Shown here in pieces: positions 16,206 to 25,513 of a stretch of 64,000 nt of DNA; position 1 is the first letter of the stretch, and each line of letters begins with the position of its first letter. Under the pieces are notes generated by a model. It saw only the letters and a program-made list of their open reading frames with translations, ran no database searches and was not told the DNA's origin. The stretch comes from Kribbella sp. VKM Ac-2568 (GTDB lineage: Bacteria > Actinomycetota > Actinomycetes > Propionibacteriales > Kribbellaceae): assembly GCF_004345365.1 (NCBI RefSeq), contig NZ_SLVF01000001.1, forward strand, positions 310,001 through 374,000, written 5' to 3'. The position numbers were made by a program, and so were the translations under genes.

Positions 16206-19127
16206 TCAGTCCTGCAACACCGTCCGCGCGAAACTGCTGAGGGCCTCCCGGTCCGGCTGCTGGGTCTTGGTCATCAGGCTGGCGACGTGCTTCTCCACCG
16301 TCCGGGGCGAGATGTGCAGCCGCGACGCGATCGACTTGTTCCCGATCCGGTCAACCAGCAACTGCACGACCTCGAACTCCCTGGTGGTGATACCCAGCTG
16401 GCGCAGGTTCGCCGGCACCTGGTCGATCCCGCTCCGCCGCTGCGAGACCGTCGCCCCGAGCTGCCGCAACATGCTGCGGCAGGCGCTCGCCACCGCTGGG
16501 ATCTCCGCGTTGTGGAAGTAGTCCTCGGCCTGCCGCAGCCAGCTCACCGGCTCGCCCCACCCGTCGGCCGCCGCGGGCTGAGCCACCAGTCGCAGCCCGA
16601 GGTGCCGGGCCATCGGGTAGAGCGAGGAGGTCTCCTGCGCCACGGAGAGAATCGCGTTCGCCTCGTCGATCCGGCCGTCGCGCCCGAGCAGTACGGCGTG
16701 TGCGAGTTGAACGAACTGCTTGTTCCACCGCATCCCGCTCGCCGCCGTCGCCGTCACCGCCTCGAAGTGCGGCCACCCGTTCCGCCCGGCGAGGACGCCG
16801 AGCAACAGGCCGAGCCCGTTCTTGCCTGAGGTGTGGAAGGTGGTCGGGTTCTGGGCGTCGTACGCGAGAGCCTGGGCCATCTCGGACTCGGCCAGCTCGT
16901 GGTTCTCCTCCAGCAGCGCGCAGAAGGTCCGGGCCAGCCCGTAGGAGTAGGGCAGCTCGTACGAGCCGCGCTCACCCCAGACGGCGACCTCCGCGAGCGT
17001 CTCCTCCATCGCGGCGCGCCGTCCCTGGTGCGCCTGCATGATCGCCTTCGTCACCAGCACGTACGCCGCGCCCCGGCCGAGCTTGAGCCGCCGGGTCACC
17101 TCCAGGCACTCCTCGAGGATCACCGCGGCCTTGTCGTACTCCGAGCGCAGGATCGCCTGTTGCCCGAGGATCCCGTCCACCTCGTACGCCAGCGGGATTG
17201 CGCCGATCCGCAGGGCCTGCTGGCGGGCTCGTTCCAGCTCGACCACGCTGCCGTTGGTCAGGCAGATCGTGCCGGCCTGGAACAGGTGCGAGCAGACCCG
17301 CTGGAACGTCATGTTGTGTTCCTCGGCGACCTGCCGGGCGCGATGGAAGTACGCGACGGACTTCGCCAGGTCGTGCTCGCGAGAGAGGATCCCCAGTAAC
17401 TGCAGGGCGTCGCAGGCCACGGCCGGCAGCTCGGCGCGTTCCGCGGCCTCGGCGGCGCGGGTGGCGAGCAGTGTCGCGGACCGGAGCCGGCCAGGGCTCG
17501 GCCGGGCCAGCTCGAGGTGGGCCGCGATCGCGTCCAGCGGGGCGAGATCCGCGTCACCGGCGTCCGGGCCGAGCAAGGAGCGTGCGGTCGCCACCTGGGT
17601 CATCGCCGCAGACCATCGGCCGGCCATGTGCTCGACGTTGGCGAGCTGGATGTGCAGCGCCGCGACCTTCCGGCCGTCCAGGTTGCGGTCGGCCATCTCC
17701 TCGATGGCGGTCGCGTGTTTGGCGCTGTTCTCGAACATGCCGGTCTCGCTCAGCGCGATCAGCAGCGAACCGAGAACCTCCGCGCGGTAGGTGGTGTCGG
17801 GATCCGCGGCGAGCAGCGTGTTCGCGCGTTCCAGCAGGTTCACCGCCGAGCCCATCGAGCCGTCGTCGAAGGATCGGCGGCCGGCCAGGGCGAACAGGCG
17901 GCCGGCCCGGGCCAGGTCGCCACCGGTCTCGGCGAGCTCCGCGACCATCGGGCACCACTCGCCCGGCAGGCCCGGGTGGAGCTCCTCGATGGCGTCGGCA
18001 CACCGCCGGGCCAGGATGGACCGCTCGGTCGGCGTCAGCCCGGCCAGCAGCGCGTCCGCGGTCAACGGATGGCGGAACGCGTACCAGTCGGGCACCGGCT
18101 CGTCCGGCCCGACCAGTTGGGCCGCCAGACCGGCCCGCAAGGTCGCGAGCAGCAGCCGCTCGTCGGTACCGGTTGCCTTCCGGACCACGCTGAGCGGGAA
18201 TCGATGCCCGATCACCGCGGCCAGGATCAGCAGGTCCCGCGACTTCGGTCCGAGCTGGCTGGTCCGGCTGCCGATGCTGCGCACCACGGCAGCCGGGACG
18301 CTGGTCTGGAGTCCGTCGACGACCTGGATGCTGCCGTCCGGTCCGGACAGCAACTGGCCCGACCTGCCGAACTCCTGCAGCAGTTCCTCGACGATGAAAG
18401 GGATCCCGGCACTGTCCCGCCAGAGCTGGTCGGTGAGGTGGTCCGGTACGCCGCTCAGCGGCACTTCCAGGCAGCCCGCGACGAGCTCGCCGACCTCGTC
18501 ACGGTCGAGCGGTTGCAGGTCGATCATCGCCGCGGTGCCTCGCTGGGCGGAAAGCCGGGCGAGCTCCAGGCCGGCGCACCTCTCGGAGCGCAGCGTGGCG
18601 ACCAGCGCGATCGGCTGCTCGCTGAGGTTGTCCAGCAGGTACTCGACCACGGCCAGCGTCTCGGGATCGGAGCCGTGCAGATCCTCGAGCACCAGCAGAC
18701 AGCCCCGGTCGCGGCCGACCAGGGCGAGCAGGCGCAGGATGCCCTCGCCCAGCACAACCGCGGACGTCGCGGTCTCGTGGGAGGTGCCGTCGTCCCAGTC
18801 CGGGACCAGCCGGCCGAGCACCTGCCGGTACGGGCCGAGCCCTTCGGACGGCGGCATCTCGCCGCGCCGGATCAAGGACAGCAGCGCTTCGGTGAAAGGG
18901 CGGAAGGCCACCATGTTGCCAACGGCTCCGACCCGGCCACGCAGGGTGGCCATGCCCTCGTCGAGCGCCTTGGTGGTGCTCACCGCGGCCAGCCGGCTCT
19001 TGCCGATGCCGGGCTCACCGACCAGGAAAACCGCACCCCCGCGACCGTCACGTGCCGAGGCCAGCAGACCGCGGAGATGGTCGATCTCCCCGTCTCTGCC
19101 GACCACCTTGGGCGCATGGGTCTGCAT
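16206..19127 (-). CDS. LuxR family regulator with AAA ATPase domain (LAL type)
   Basis: 973 residues. The N-terminal P-loop ATPase has Walker A in VGEPGIGKSRL (about 36-46) and Walker B in CLLVLEDLHG. A long helical middle part (about 400-880) has TPR-like Ala/Leu-rich repeats. The last 65 residues are a LuxR helix-turn-helix (GITTREFEVVQLLVD, then ISPRTVEKHV). LAL proteins are typical pathway activators of actinobacterial natural product clusters. The gene lies 150 bases beyond the small peptide gene and lanM on the same strand, behind a hairpin, so it is a candidate activator of that cluster with its own promoter. ATG at 19127; the preceding bases lack an obvious Shine-Dalgarno. Confidence 0.92.
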   Translation of the reverse strand: MQTHAPKVVGRDGEIDHLRGLLASARDGRGGAVFLVGEPGIGKSRLAAVSTTKALDEGMATLRGRVGAVGNMVAFRPFTEALLSLIRRGEMPPSEGLGPYRQVLGRLVPDWDDGTSHETATSAVVLGEGILRLLALVGRDRGCLLVLEDLHGSDPETLAVVEYLLDNLSEQPIALVATLRSERCAGLELARLSAQRGTAAMIDLQPLDRDEVGELVAGCLEVPLSGVPDHLTDQLWRDSAGIPFIVEELLQEFGRSGQLLSGPDGSIQVVDGLQTSVPAAVVRSIGSRTSQLGPKSRDLLILAAVIGHRFPLSVVRKATGTDERLLLATLRAGLAAQLVGPDEPVPDWYAFRHPLTADALLAGLTPTERSILARRCADAIEELHPGLPGEWCPMVAELAETGGDLARAGRLFALAGRRSFDDGSMGSAVNLLERANTLLAADPDTTYRAEVLGSLLIALSETGMFENSAKHATAIEEMADRNLDGRKVAALHIQLANVEHMAGRWSAAMTQVATARSLLGPDAGDADLAPLDAIAAHLELARPSPGRLRSATLLATRAAEAAERAELPAVACDALQLLGILSREHDLAKSVAYFHRARQVAEEHNMTFQRVCSHLFQAGTICLTNGSVVELERARQQALRIGAIPLAYEVDGILGQQAILRSEYDKAAVILEECLEVTRRLKLGRGAAYVLVTKAIMQAHQGRRAAMEETLAEVAVWGERGSYELPYSYGLARTFCALLEENHELAESEMAQALAYDAQNPTTFHTSGKNGLGLLLGVLAGRNGWPHFEAVTATAASGMRWNKQFVQLAHAVLLGRDGRIDEANAILSVAQETSSLYPMARHLGLRLVAQPAAADGWGEPVSWLRQAEDYFHNAEIPAVASACRSMLRQLGATVSQRRSGIDQVPANLRQLGITTREFEVVQLLVDRIGNKSIASRLHISPRTVEKHVASLMTKTQQPDREALSSFARTVLQD

Positions 19128-19233
19128 GCTTGCTTACTTTAACGACGTGTCGGTCCGGTCGCAGTCGAATCGGCAGGTTGGCCTGGGCAACCGGATGGCA
19201 CGGTCGAACGGTGCAGCAAACGTATGTTCAGCC

Positions 19234-19263
19234 GCCGGCGGACGTCCGCGACCGTCCGCCGGC
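19234..19263 (-). terminator. Hairpin after the candidate lanthipeptide precursor
   Basis: GCCGGCGGAC (19234-19243) and GTCCGCCGGC (19254-19263) form a perfect 10-bp stem with a 10-base loop. It starts 16 bases after the stop of the peptide gene in the direction of transcription and has no U-run, as is common in actinobacteria. It probably ends, or partly attenuates, the lanM-peptide transcript before the LuxR gene. Confidence 0.65.
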
Positions 19264-19278
19264 AGCTGGCTCACGGGG

Positions 19279-19479
19279 TCATTCGGCGATCGTCGGCCAA
19301 GTGCTGAAGGTCTCAGTGAGCGCGGCGACGCCGACGCTCGCGACACCGACCACGCCGGCCAGGGCCATCGCCCGGCGGCCGAGGCGCGAGCGGGTCGGCA
19401 CGTCGATCGGGCCGAGCGGGTCGGTCTCGACGGCCTGCGGGTCGAACTGGTCGTCGCTGGAGGTGTGCTGGGCGGTCAT
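19279..19479 (-). CDS. Small peptide downstream of lanM, candidate RiPP precursor without cysteine
   Basis: 66 residues. ATG 19479 follows CAGGGGAACACC, a good ribosome binding site, 36 bases after the lanM stop, and a hairpin follows the gene. The first half is acidic and polar (SSDDQFDPQAVETD), as in lanthipeptide leaders. The middle has two Arg and a small-residue hydrophobic stretch (GRRAMALAGVVGVASVG). The end is LTETFSTWPTIAE, with five Ser/Thr. There is no cysteine, so no lanthionine ring can form from this peptide. It could be a dehydrated-only product, a membrane-anchored accessory protein, or unrelated to LanM. Position and gene signals make precursor the leading guess. Confidence 0.6.
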   Translation of the reverse strand: MTAQHTSSDDQFDPQAVETDPLGPIDVPTRSRLGRRAMALAGVVGVASVGVAALTETFSTWPTIAE

Positions 19480-19515
19480 GGTGTTCCCCTGTCGGTGGTG
19501 GGTCGGGACCGGCTC

Positions 19516-22437
19516 TCAGCGCTGTGGTGGGCGCCGGGGACCGGTTGTCGGTTCGAGCAGCAGCACGGACGGAACCTGTCCGCCGAAGGCGAGGCGCAGC
19601 AGTCCGTAGCCGATGCCCGCCAGGCCGGTCAGCAGGCCGGCCGAGGGGACACCGCGTGGACTGCCGCAGCGCGGCCCGTACTGCTGTACTGCGGCGAGCA
19701 CCAGCCCGGCCCGGCGACGCCGGACTGCCTCGATGGCGGGGTGATCGCGTTCGGCGAGCCACATCAGTGGCTCCACCGCGCCGACCTCGCCGTGACACAG
19801 ACTCATGTCGGCGAGCACCGGACGTTCTGTGGCGGTCCTCAGGTACGCCTCGAGGTCCGCGGGGACACCGGCGGCGAGGCGCGCCAGTGCGGTACCGGCG
19901 TCGCCCGAACACCAACCTGCGTTGGCCGGACGGTTGCGCCGATCAAGGTCGGCCGCCACCCGCGCGCCGTCCCGGTACTTCGCCTCCGGTACGTCGTACT
20001 GCCCCAGCGCCCAGGCGATTCCCTGGTACCCGCGGGCGAACCCGCCGGCCGGTGCGGGCAGTTCCCGGCGTACGCCGAGGTCGATGGCGGTGAGCAGTTC
20101 GTCGGCATAGCGGGTGGCGAGCCGGGAGGCGGCGGGCTGGTCGTGGATCGCCTGCATCGCGGCCAGTCCACCGGCAGCGCCGTCGGCGAAGCCCGGGAAC
20201 ATCGTCGGGTCCGGGGCGATCCGCTCGGACAGTTCCAGTGCTGTGGCGAGCCACTGGGAGATGTCGGAGTCGCCGAGCAGTTCCGCGAGTCGACTGAGCC
20301 CGTAGCTGATCCCGCCCAGTCCGTGCAGCCCGGATCCCACCAGTTGCGCGGACTCCAGGTCCGTGGCGAGGGCCTCGAGCAGTAGGGGGATCGGGCGGAT
20401 CGCGTCCCGGGCGAGCTCGCTGTACTTGTCGGCGCCGGTCAGAGCAGCCACCTGGGCCAGGAAGAGCGCGGTACCGGTGTAGCCGTTGGAGAGCCCTGCT
20501 CCCATCGGCATGACGGCCCAGTGGTGGTCGTCGATGAGTTCGAGGCTCAGCCAGTTCGCCGGACCGCCGCTGTCGCCGAGCACGTGCGCGACGATCTCGT
20601 CGGCGATGTCGGTGGCGGCGGCCAGCAGCCGCTCGGGGTCTGCCTCTGCCGCGCCCAGGCCGGCCCTGTCCGCCGTACAGGCGTGGACGACGGGTTCCGG
20701 GCGGGTGGCCAGACAGGCGGAGATGATCCACTCCTGCCGGTGCTGGTCGATCTCGCTCATCGCCGCGATCTTGGCCTCGACCTCGGCAAGGCCCTGCGCA
20801 GCAAGGACTTTCGGCACCCGGGTGCCGTCCGCGGTCCAGAGGTCACGGCTGTCCGGCCGCGCCATGAACAGCGGTACGTCGCCGGCCCACAGGTCGGCCA
20901 GTTCGAACGGGACCAGGCGTCGCTGGCGAGGGTCGGCATCCCAGAGCAGGTCGAGCAACCGGCTCCGGCCGTCCGCGTCGCGTAGTGCGTCCGGGTGCGT
21001 CGACTCGTCCAGCAGCGCCACATAGGTGGCCGTCGGCCGGGGCACATAGCGGATCTCGTCGGCGGCGCAACGGGCGAGCATGCCGTCCGGTCCGAGCAAC
21101 TCTCCCGAATGCCGGGCGATCGCTTCATATGCGGCCCGGAACCCTGTCAGCAAAGCGATCTCGTGGTCGCGCGGGTCCATCGGGACGTCGTCGAGCCGCG
21201 GCCGGTTCCGGCCGCCGCGGGTCCGGCCAGGCCGCCGGACCAGGTGCATCGAGTCCAGACCGGGGTCCGCCCAGTCGACCGTGCTCCTCGGCGCTACCTC
21301 GCCCGCATCCCCGCCCAGGCCGGACATGTCCGTGACACCGTGCTCTCCGGTCAGCAGCAGCGGGAGCAGCGCTGTGCGATACACCGAGCTCCGCAGGGCC
21401 GCGTGGGCTGGGTCGTGGCTCAGTACTCCGACCGTGGCCGGGCTGGGGTGGAACAAGGTCTCGACGTCCACGAGCACCGGTTGGTCGCCATCGGCGATCA
21501 GGTTCTCGTAGTGCATGTCGGTGCCGTCCAGCACGTACAGCAAGGCGAGCAGAGCGCCCTGCCGGTGGTAGAAGCGGCGTACTGCGGAGAGGTCTGCGCA
21601 CGGAGTGTGCGGGACGTACCCGAGCCAGCCGTAACCGGGGCGGCGGAGGAGCCGGACAGTGCGGATGCCCAGGCCGGTTCTGTCGTTCAGCCAGTCGACG
21701 AGTTCGTTGAAGTGGCCGTGCAGATCCAGCGGCCTGGGCTTGTAGATCACTTGCCGGCCGTCGGCGAACGTGAGGGTCGCCGTCAGCCGGCCACCGCGGT
21801 GGGGATCGCCCCCGGGCTCCACGCTGACCAGGGGCCCGGGGTCCGCACCCGCCAGCAACTCGGTGGTCAGTTGCTCGCGGTCCTCGGCGAGACGCGCCAG
21901 CAACTCGAGGTGGCCCTCGACCGCCTGCCGACACGCCTCGCCCAGGACCCGGGCCAGCACCGGGTATGCCGCCAGGAACTCCGCCAGCTCGCTCCCTCCG
22001 ACGAGCCGGTGGGTGAAGTCGAGGAATCGCTCGGCCGGGGTGTCCCCGGCCAGTTCGCCGCGGTCCCGTGCCCGGGCCAGTTCCAGCACCAGCGTCCGGG
22101 AGGCCAGCTTGACCAGCCGGAGGCCGAGGCGCTGCAGGAACTGCTCGGTCAGGACGCCGGTCTGCCCCGCCGCGGCGAGGTCCTGCCGGGCCGAGGCCAG
22201 CAGTGGTTCGAGACACCGGACCAGGGCCTGCTGCCAGTCGTCGGCGACCGGCGGCGGGGTGGAGAAGGTGGTGGTACTGCGTTCGACGTACTCCGCCCAC
22301 GCGGGCATCGTCCGGCCCAGCTCATGGGGGCCGACCCCGGCTGACCACCAGGCCTTGGCCTGGCTGGTCCGGGCTGTCCCGGTGGCGGTGGAGTTGAGCA
22401 CGCGCTCAGGCTGCCATCGGCGTATGGGTGCTGCCAT
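19516..22437 (-). CDS. lanM: Class II lanthipeptide synthetase LanM
   Basis: 973 residues from ATG 22437, which follows GGGGGCC; a GTG/ATG upstream would add an uncharacteristic tail. The N-terminal dehydratase domain (DUF4135) phosphorylates and eliminates Ser/Thr of a precursor peptide: KPRPLDLHGHFNELVDWL, then DGTDMHYENLIADGD and LVDVETLFHP are its kinase-like active-site motifs. The C-terminal LanC-like cyclase has double-barrel GxxG repeats and the zinc ligands Cys843 (WCSGDAG), Cys881 and His882 (LCHGEVG), all present, so ring closure chemistry looks intact. Immediately downstream is a small peptide lacking Cys. No LanT exporter or LanP protease is adjacent. The divergent neighbour is an LLM flavin oxidoreductase. 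Confidence 0.93.
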   Translation of the reverse strand: MAAPIRRWQPERVLNSTATGTARTSQAKAWWSAGVGPHELGRTMPAWAEYVERSTTTFSTPPPVADDWQQALVRCLEPLLASARQDLAAAGQTGVLTEQFLQRLGLRLVKLASRTLVLELARARDRGELAGDTPAERFLDFTHRLVGGSELAEFLAAYPVLARVLGEACRQAVEGHLELLARLAEDREQLTTELLAGADPGPLVSVEPGGDPHRGGRLTATLTFADGRQVIYKPRPLDLHGHFNELVDWLNDRTGLGIRTVRLLRRPGYGWLGYVPHTPCADLSAVRRFYHRQGALLALLYVLDGTDMHYENLIADGDQPVLVDVETLFHPSPATVGVLSHDPAHAALRSSVYRTALLPLLLTGEHGVTDMSGLGGDAGEVAPRSTVDWADPGLDSMHLVRRPGRTRGGRNRPRLDDVPMDPRDHEIALLTGFRAAYEAIARHSGELLGPDGMLARCAADEIRYVPRPTATYVALLDESTHPDALRDADGRSRLLDLLWDADPRQRRLVPFELADLWAGDVPLFMARPDSRDLWTADGTRVPKVLAAQGLAEVEAKIAAMSEIDQHRQEWIISACLATRPEPVVHACTADRAGLGAAEADPERLLAAATDIADEIVAHVLGDSGGPANWLSLELIDDHHWAVMPMGAGLSNGYTGTALFLAQVAALTGADKYSELARDAIRPIPLLLEALATDLESAQLVGSGLHGLGGISYGLSRLAELLGDSDISQWLATALELSERIAPDPTMFPGFADGAAGGLAAMQAIHDQPAASRLATRYADELLTAIDLGVRRELPAPAGGFARGYQGIAWALGQYDVPEAKYRDGARVAADLDRRNRPANAGWCSGDAGTALARLAAGVPADLEAYLRTATERPVLADMSLCHGEVGAVEPLMWLAERDHPAIEAVRRRRAGLVLAAVQQYGPRCGSPRGVPSAGLLTGLAGIGYGLLRLAFGGQVPSVLLLEPTTGPRRPPQR

Positions 22438-22865
22438 GGGTATGCGGCCCCCATATTCTGCGCGGGATTCTGCGGGGAAGCCGGCGGGCGCGAGCAGTTC
22501 TGCTGTACCGCGGGCTGTCTGCTGTACCGCGGGATGGCGACTGGGGGTTGGCCACCCCACGGTCCAGCAGCGCCTGGCCGGACGACCTCTGGTGGAAGGT
22601 AGGCCGGCGCAGGAATTCAGGTGTGGCAGGTGACCGTTGTCGGGCCCCTGCGGTTCAGGTCACTCGTGGCCGGCCTCCTCGTGATCAGCGCGTCGATGAC
22701 TGGGGGAACGCCGTGAACGATGCCGGAGCGCCGGAACGGGCGGCAAGGGCTGTGAGCACCCAAATTCCCGCCGCCGCCCCGGCGTACAACCGTGGGGGAG
22801 CGTGGACCGGAACATGGGGGACGAACCCCCATGCGCTGAACAGCGGGGACTGCGACGGTGGGCTC
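22438..22865. other. Divergent intergenic region, lanM / LLM oxidoreductase, with hairpin
   Basis: About 430 bases between divergent starts. The frame upstream of the oxidoreductase stays open on the plus strand but reads as low-complexity, non-conserved sequence. A 31-codon frame at 22621 (MWQVTVVGPL...) has no clear homology or ribosome binding site. CATGGGGG (22813-22820) and CCCCCATG (22826-22833) form a perfect 8-bp stem with a 5-base loop about 33 bases before the GTG, a possible operator or leader structure. Confidence 0.45.
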
Positions 22866-23945
22866 GTGTACAGCCCAGCCGCTCCAGGCCTGCCGGTCTC
22901 CGCCCACTCGGTGCTCGACGTGGTGCCGCAGTTGGCCGGTCAGTCGGCGGCCGCTGCCCTGCGGGAGACCGTCGAGGTCGCGCAGACGGCGGACGACCTG
23001 GGCTACCGGCGGTTCTGGCTCGCGGAGCATCATGGCGTCCGCGGCACCGGCAGCGCCAGTCCGGCCGTGCTCGCCGCGATCCTGGCCGCCCGGACCGACC
23101 GGATCAGGCTGGGCTCAGGTGCCGTCCTGCTGACGAACCACCAGCCACTGGTGGTCGCCGAACAGTTCGCGGCCCTCGCTGCCGCCTACCCGAGCCGGAT
23201 TGACCTGGGTGTCGCCAAGGCGCCGAGTGCTCCGCCCAGCACGGCCGCCGCCCTCGGGTGGACCGACAAAGCGTGGGACAGCTTCCCCCAGCGGCTGGAC
23301 GAGCTCTGCCGCTTCCTGCGGGACGGACTGCCCGGTCGCGCGCCGGTAGGGGATGTGCGGCTCGCGCTCGCGGGGTTGCCGCCGCCAGTGTTCGTCTTGG
23401 CGGACAGCCCGGCCGGAGCGCAGGTTGCCGCAGTACGGGGGCTGCCGGTGTTCCTCTCGCACCACTCGGCATCGGCAGCCACGCTGGCGGCCGCCGCGGC
23501 GTACCGGGACAGCTTCGAACCGACCGCACCCACTGGCAAGCCGTACGTCGGGGTGACGGTGGGGGTGGTCGCCGCGGACACCGACGAGGACGCGGTCAGC
23601 CGGCTGGCGGAGTACGTGCGGGTGAAGGGGCGGCTGAAGACGGCCTCGAACCGAGCGACTCCCGCGGAGCTGATGCACCTGCTGGAGCCGCCTATCACCA
23701 ATCGCGAGCGGTCGCGGGCCGAGCGGCTGCTGGACGACCCGGGGTACGTCGTCGGCTCCCGGTCCGGGGTCGCCTCGGGCCTGGCGACCGTGGCCGCCAC
23801 CACCGGCGCGGACGAGATCATGCTGGTCCCGCTGGCCTTCGACAGCCTGGTTCGCTCGGCCATCCTGCGGACGGTCGCCGCCGGCCTGACCCGCGCCATC
23901 CGGACCATCCCGCGCCACGCCCCGCACTTCGTCGCCACCGCCTGA
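22866..23945 (+). CDS. LLM class flavin-dependent oxidoreductase (MsnO8-like)
   Basis: 359 residues from GTG 22866, chosen because luciferase-like proteins of this type begin a few residues before the first strand (here VSAHSVLDVVPQLAG). Family landmarks are YRRFWLAEHHG, IRLGSGAVLLTNHQP, VVAEQFAAL and YPSRIDLGVAKAPS. The typical GRAPG is altered to AKAPS, so the flavin or substrate pocket may differ. It should be a TIM-barrel oxidoreductase or monooxygenase using FMN or F420. It is divergent from lanM. Distant LLM reductases (LanJ of the F420 type) modify dehydroalanine in some lanthipeptides, but this sequence looks more like the MsnO8 branch; a link to LanM is speculation. Confidence 0.85.
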   Translation: MYSPAAPGLPVSAHSVLDVVPQLAGQSAAAALRETVEVAQTADDLGYRRFWLAEHHGVRGTGSASPAVLAAILAARTDRIRLGSGAVLLTNHQPLVVAEQFAALAAAYPSRIDLGVAKAPSAPPSTAAALGWTDKAWDSFPQRLDELCRFLRDGLPGRAPVGDVRLALAGLPPPVFVLADSPAGAQVAAVRGLPVFLSHHSASAATLAAAAAYRDSFEPTAPTGKPYVGVTVGVVAADTDEDAVSRLAEYVRVKGRLKTASNRATPAELMHLLEPPITNRERSRAERLLDDPGYVVGSRSGVASGLATVAATTGADEIMLVPLAFDSLVRSAILRTVAAGLTRAIRTIPRHAPHFVATA

Positions 23946-24040
23946 CACAGCTAGTGACTCAAGGCTGCCGAAGCGCACTCCATCACCGGCCTAAGGTGGG
24001 AAGTGCTGCGAGGTGGCCTCCACTACTGAAAGGCAGACCG

Positions 24041-25501
24041 ATGTCGCGGGAGCAGGAAGTCGTTGAGGCGTGTCCGGCCGAGCTCTTCATCGCAGGCAAG
24101 TGGCGAGCGGCCGAGGGTGGTAAGACTCTCGCGGTCGAGGATCCGTCGACCGGGACGACCTTGTGCGAGGTAGCGGACGCCAGTCCCGCGGACGGACTGG
24201 CCGCGCTGGATGCGGCGGTCGAGGCGCAGGCGGACTGGGCCGCGACGCCGCCACGCGAGCGGGGCGAGATCCTGCGGCGCACGTACGAGTTGATGACCGA
24301 GCGCGCCGACGACCTGGCGCTGCTGATGACGCTGGAGATGGGCAAACCGGTCGCTGAGTCGAAGGCCGAGATCGCCTACGCGTCGGAGTTCTTCCGCTGG
24401 TTCGCCGAGGAAGCGGTGCGGATCGACGGCGGCTACCAGATCGCGCCGAACGGCAAAGGCCGCTTCCTGGTGATGCGGCAGCCGGTCGGGCCGTGCCTGC
24501 TGATCACGCCGTGGAACTTCCCTGCCGCGATGGGCGCCCGCAAGATCGGCCCGGCCGTCGCCGCGGGCTGCACGATGGTGATCAAGCCGGCCGCCCAGAC
24601 GCCGCTGTCGATGCTGAAGCTGGCCGAGCTGATGACCGAGGCTGGACTGCCGCCCGGCGTGCTGAACGTGATCACCACCAGCGACTCCGGCGGCGTGATG
24701 GAGCCGCTGATCCGCGACGGCCGGTCCCGCAAGCTCTCCTTCACCGGCTCGACCCCGGTCGGGCAGAAGCTGATCGAGCAGTCCGCCGAGCAGGTGCTGC
24801 GGACCAGCATGGAGCTCGGCGGGAACGCGCCGTTCCTCGTCTTCGAGGACGCGGACCTGGACCAGGCGGTGGCCGGCGCGATGCTGGCGAAGATGCGCAA
24901 TGGCGGTGAGGCCTGTACGGCGGCCAACCGGATCTACGTGCACTCGTCGGTGATGGACGAGTTCGCGACCAGGCTGACCGAGCGGATGTCCGCGCTGACG
25001 GTCGGCCGCGGTACCGAGGACGGGGTCGACCTCGGTCCGCTGATCGACGCCAAGCAGCGCGACAAGGTGAAGGAACTGGTCGAGGACGCGGTCGACCGCG
25101 GCGCCCGGGTGCTGACCGGCGGAACAGTTGCTGACGGCAACGGATACTTCTACCCGCCGACGGTGCTGGCCGACGTGCCGAAGACCGCGCGGCTGCAGAA
25201 GGAGGAGATCTTCGGCCCGGTCGCGCCGCTGACCGCCTTCGACACCGAGGACGAGGCGGTCGCGATGGCGAACGACACCGAGTTCGGCCTGGTCTCCTAC
25301 CTGTTCACCAAGGACGTCAACCGCGCGCTCCGGGTCAGCGAGCGGCTGGAGAGCGGCATGGTCGGCCTGAACCAGGGCATCGTCTCCAATCCCGCGGCGC
25401 CGTTCGGCGGCGTCAAGCACTCCGGCCTCGGTCGCGAGGGCGGCTCGGTCGGCATCGACGAGTACCTGGAGATCAAGTACATCGCCGTCGCGCAGGACTG
25501 A
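24041..25501 (+). CDS. gabD: NAD(P)-dependent succinate-semialdehyde dehydrogenase
   Basis: 486 residues. Aldehyde dehydrogenase landmarks are LLITPWNFPAAM (cofactor entry), KPAAQTPLS, SFTGSTPVGQKL, the catalytic Glu in MELGGNAPF, the catalytic Cys in NGGEACTAANR and EEIFGPVAPL. Overall wording (VAESKAEIAYASEFFRWFAE, LVSYLFTKD) is that of succinate-semialdehyde dehydrogenases, which oxidise the semialdehyde from GABA breakdown to succinate. ATG 24041 follows GAAAGG. The convergent operon next door encodes a polyamine-type ligase and an APC permease, and putrescine-GABA degradation would feed this enzyme, a plausible but unproven link. Confidence 0.9.
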   Translation: MSREQEVVEACPAELFIAGKWRAAEGGKTLAVEDPSTGTTLCEVADASPADGLAALDAAVEAQADWAATPPRERGEILRRTYELMTERADDLALLMTLEMGKPVAESKAEIAYASEFFRWFAEEAVRIDGGYQIAPNGKGRFLVMRQPVGPCLLITPWNFPAAMGARKIGPAVAAGCTMVIKPAAQTPLSMLKLAELMTEAGLPPGVLNVITTSDSGGVMEPLIRDGRSRKLSFTGSTPVGQKLIEQSAEQVLRTSMELGGNAPFLVFEDADLDQAVAGAMLAKMRNGGEACTAANRIYVHSSVMDEFATRLTERMSALTVGRGTEDGVDLGPLIDAKQRDKVKELVEDAVDRGARVLTGGTVADGNGYFYPPTVLADVPKTARLQKEEIFGPVAPLTAFDTEDEAVAMANDTEFGLVSYLFTKDVNRALRVSERLESGMVGLNQGIVSNPAAPFGGVKHSGLGREGGSVGIDEYLEIKYIAVAQD

Positions 25502-25513
25502 TCAGGCGGCCGG

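Noticed and set aside
19134..19346. Cys-containing small frame (ending PTCRFDCDRTDTSLK) as the lanthipeptide precursor
   Set aside because: It starts inside the better-supported peptide gene in another frame, has no ribosome binding site, and the terminator hairpin lies in its middle.
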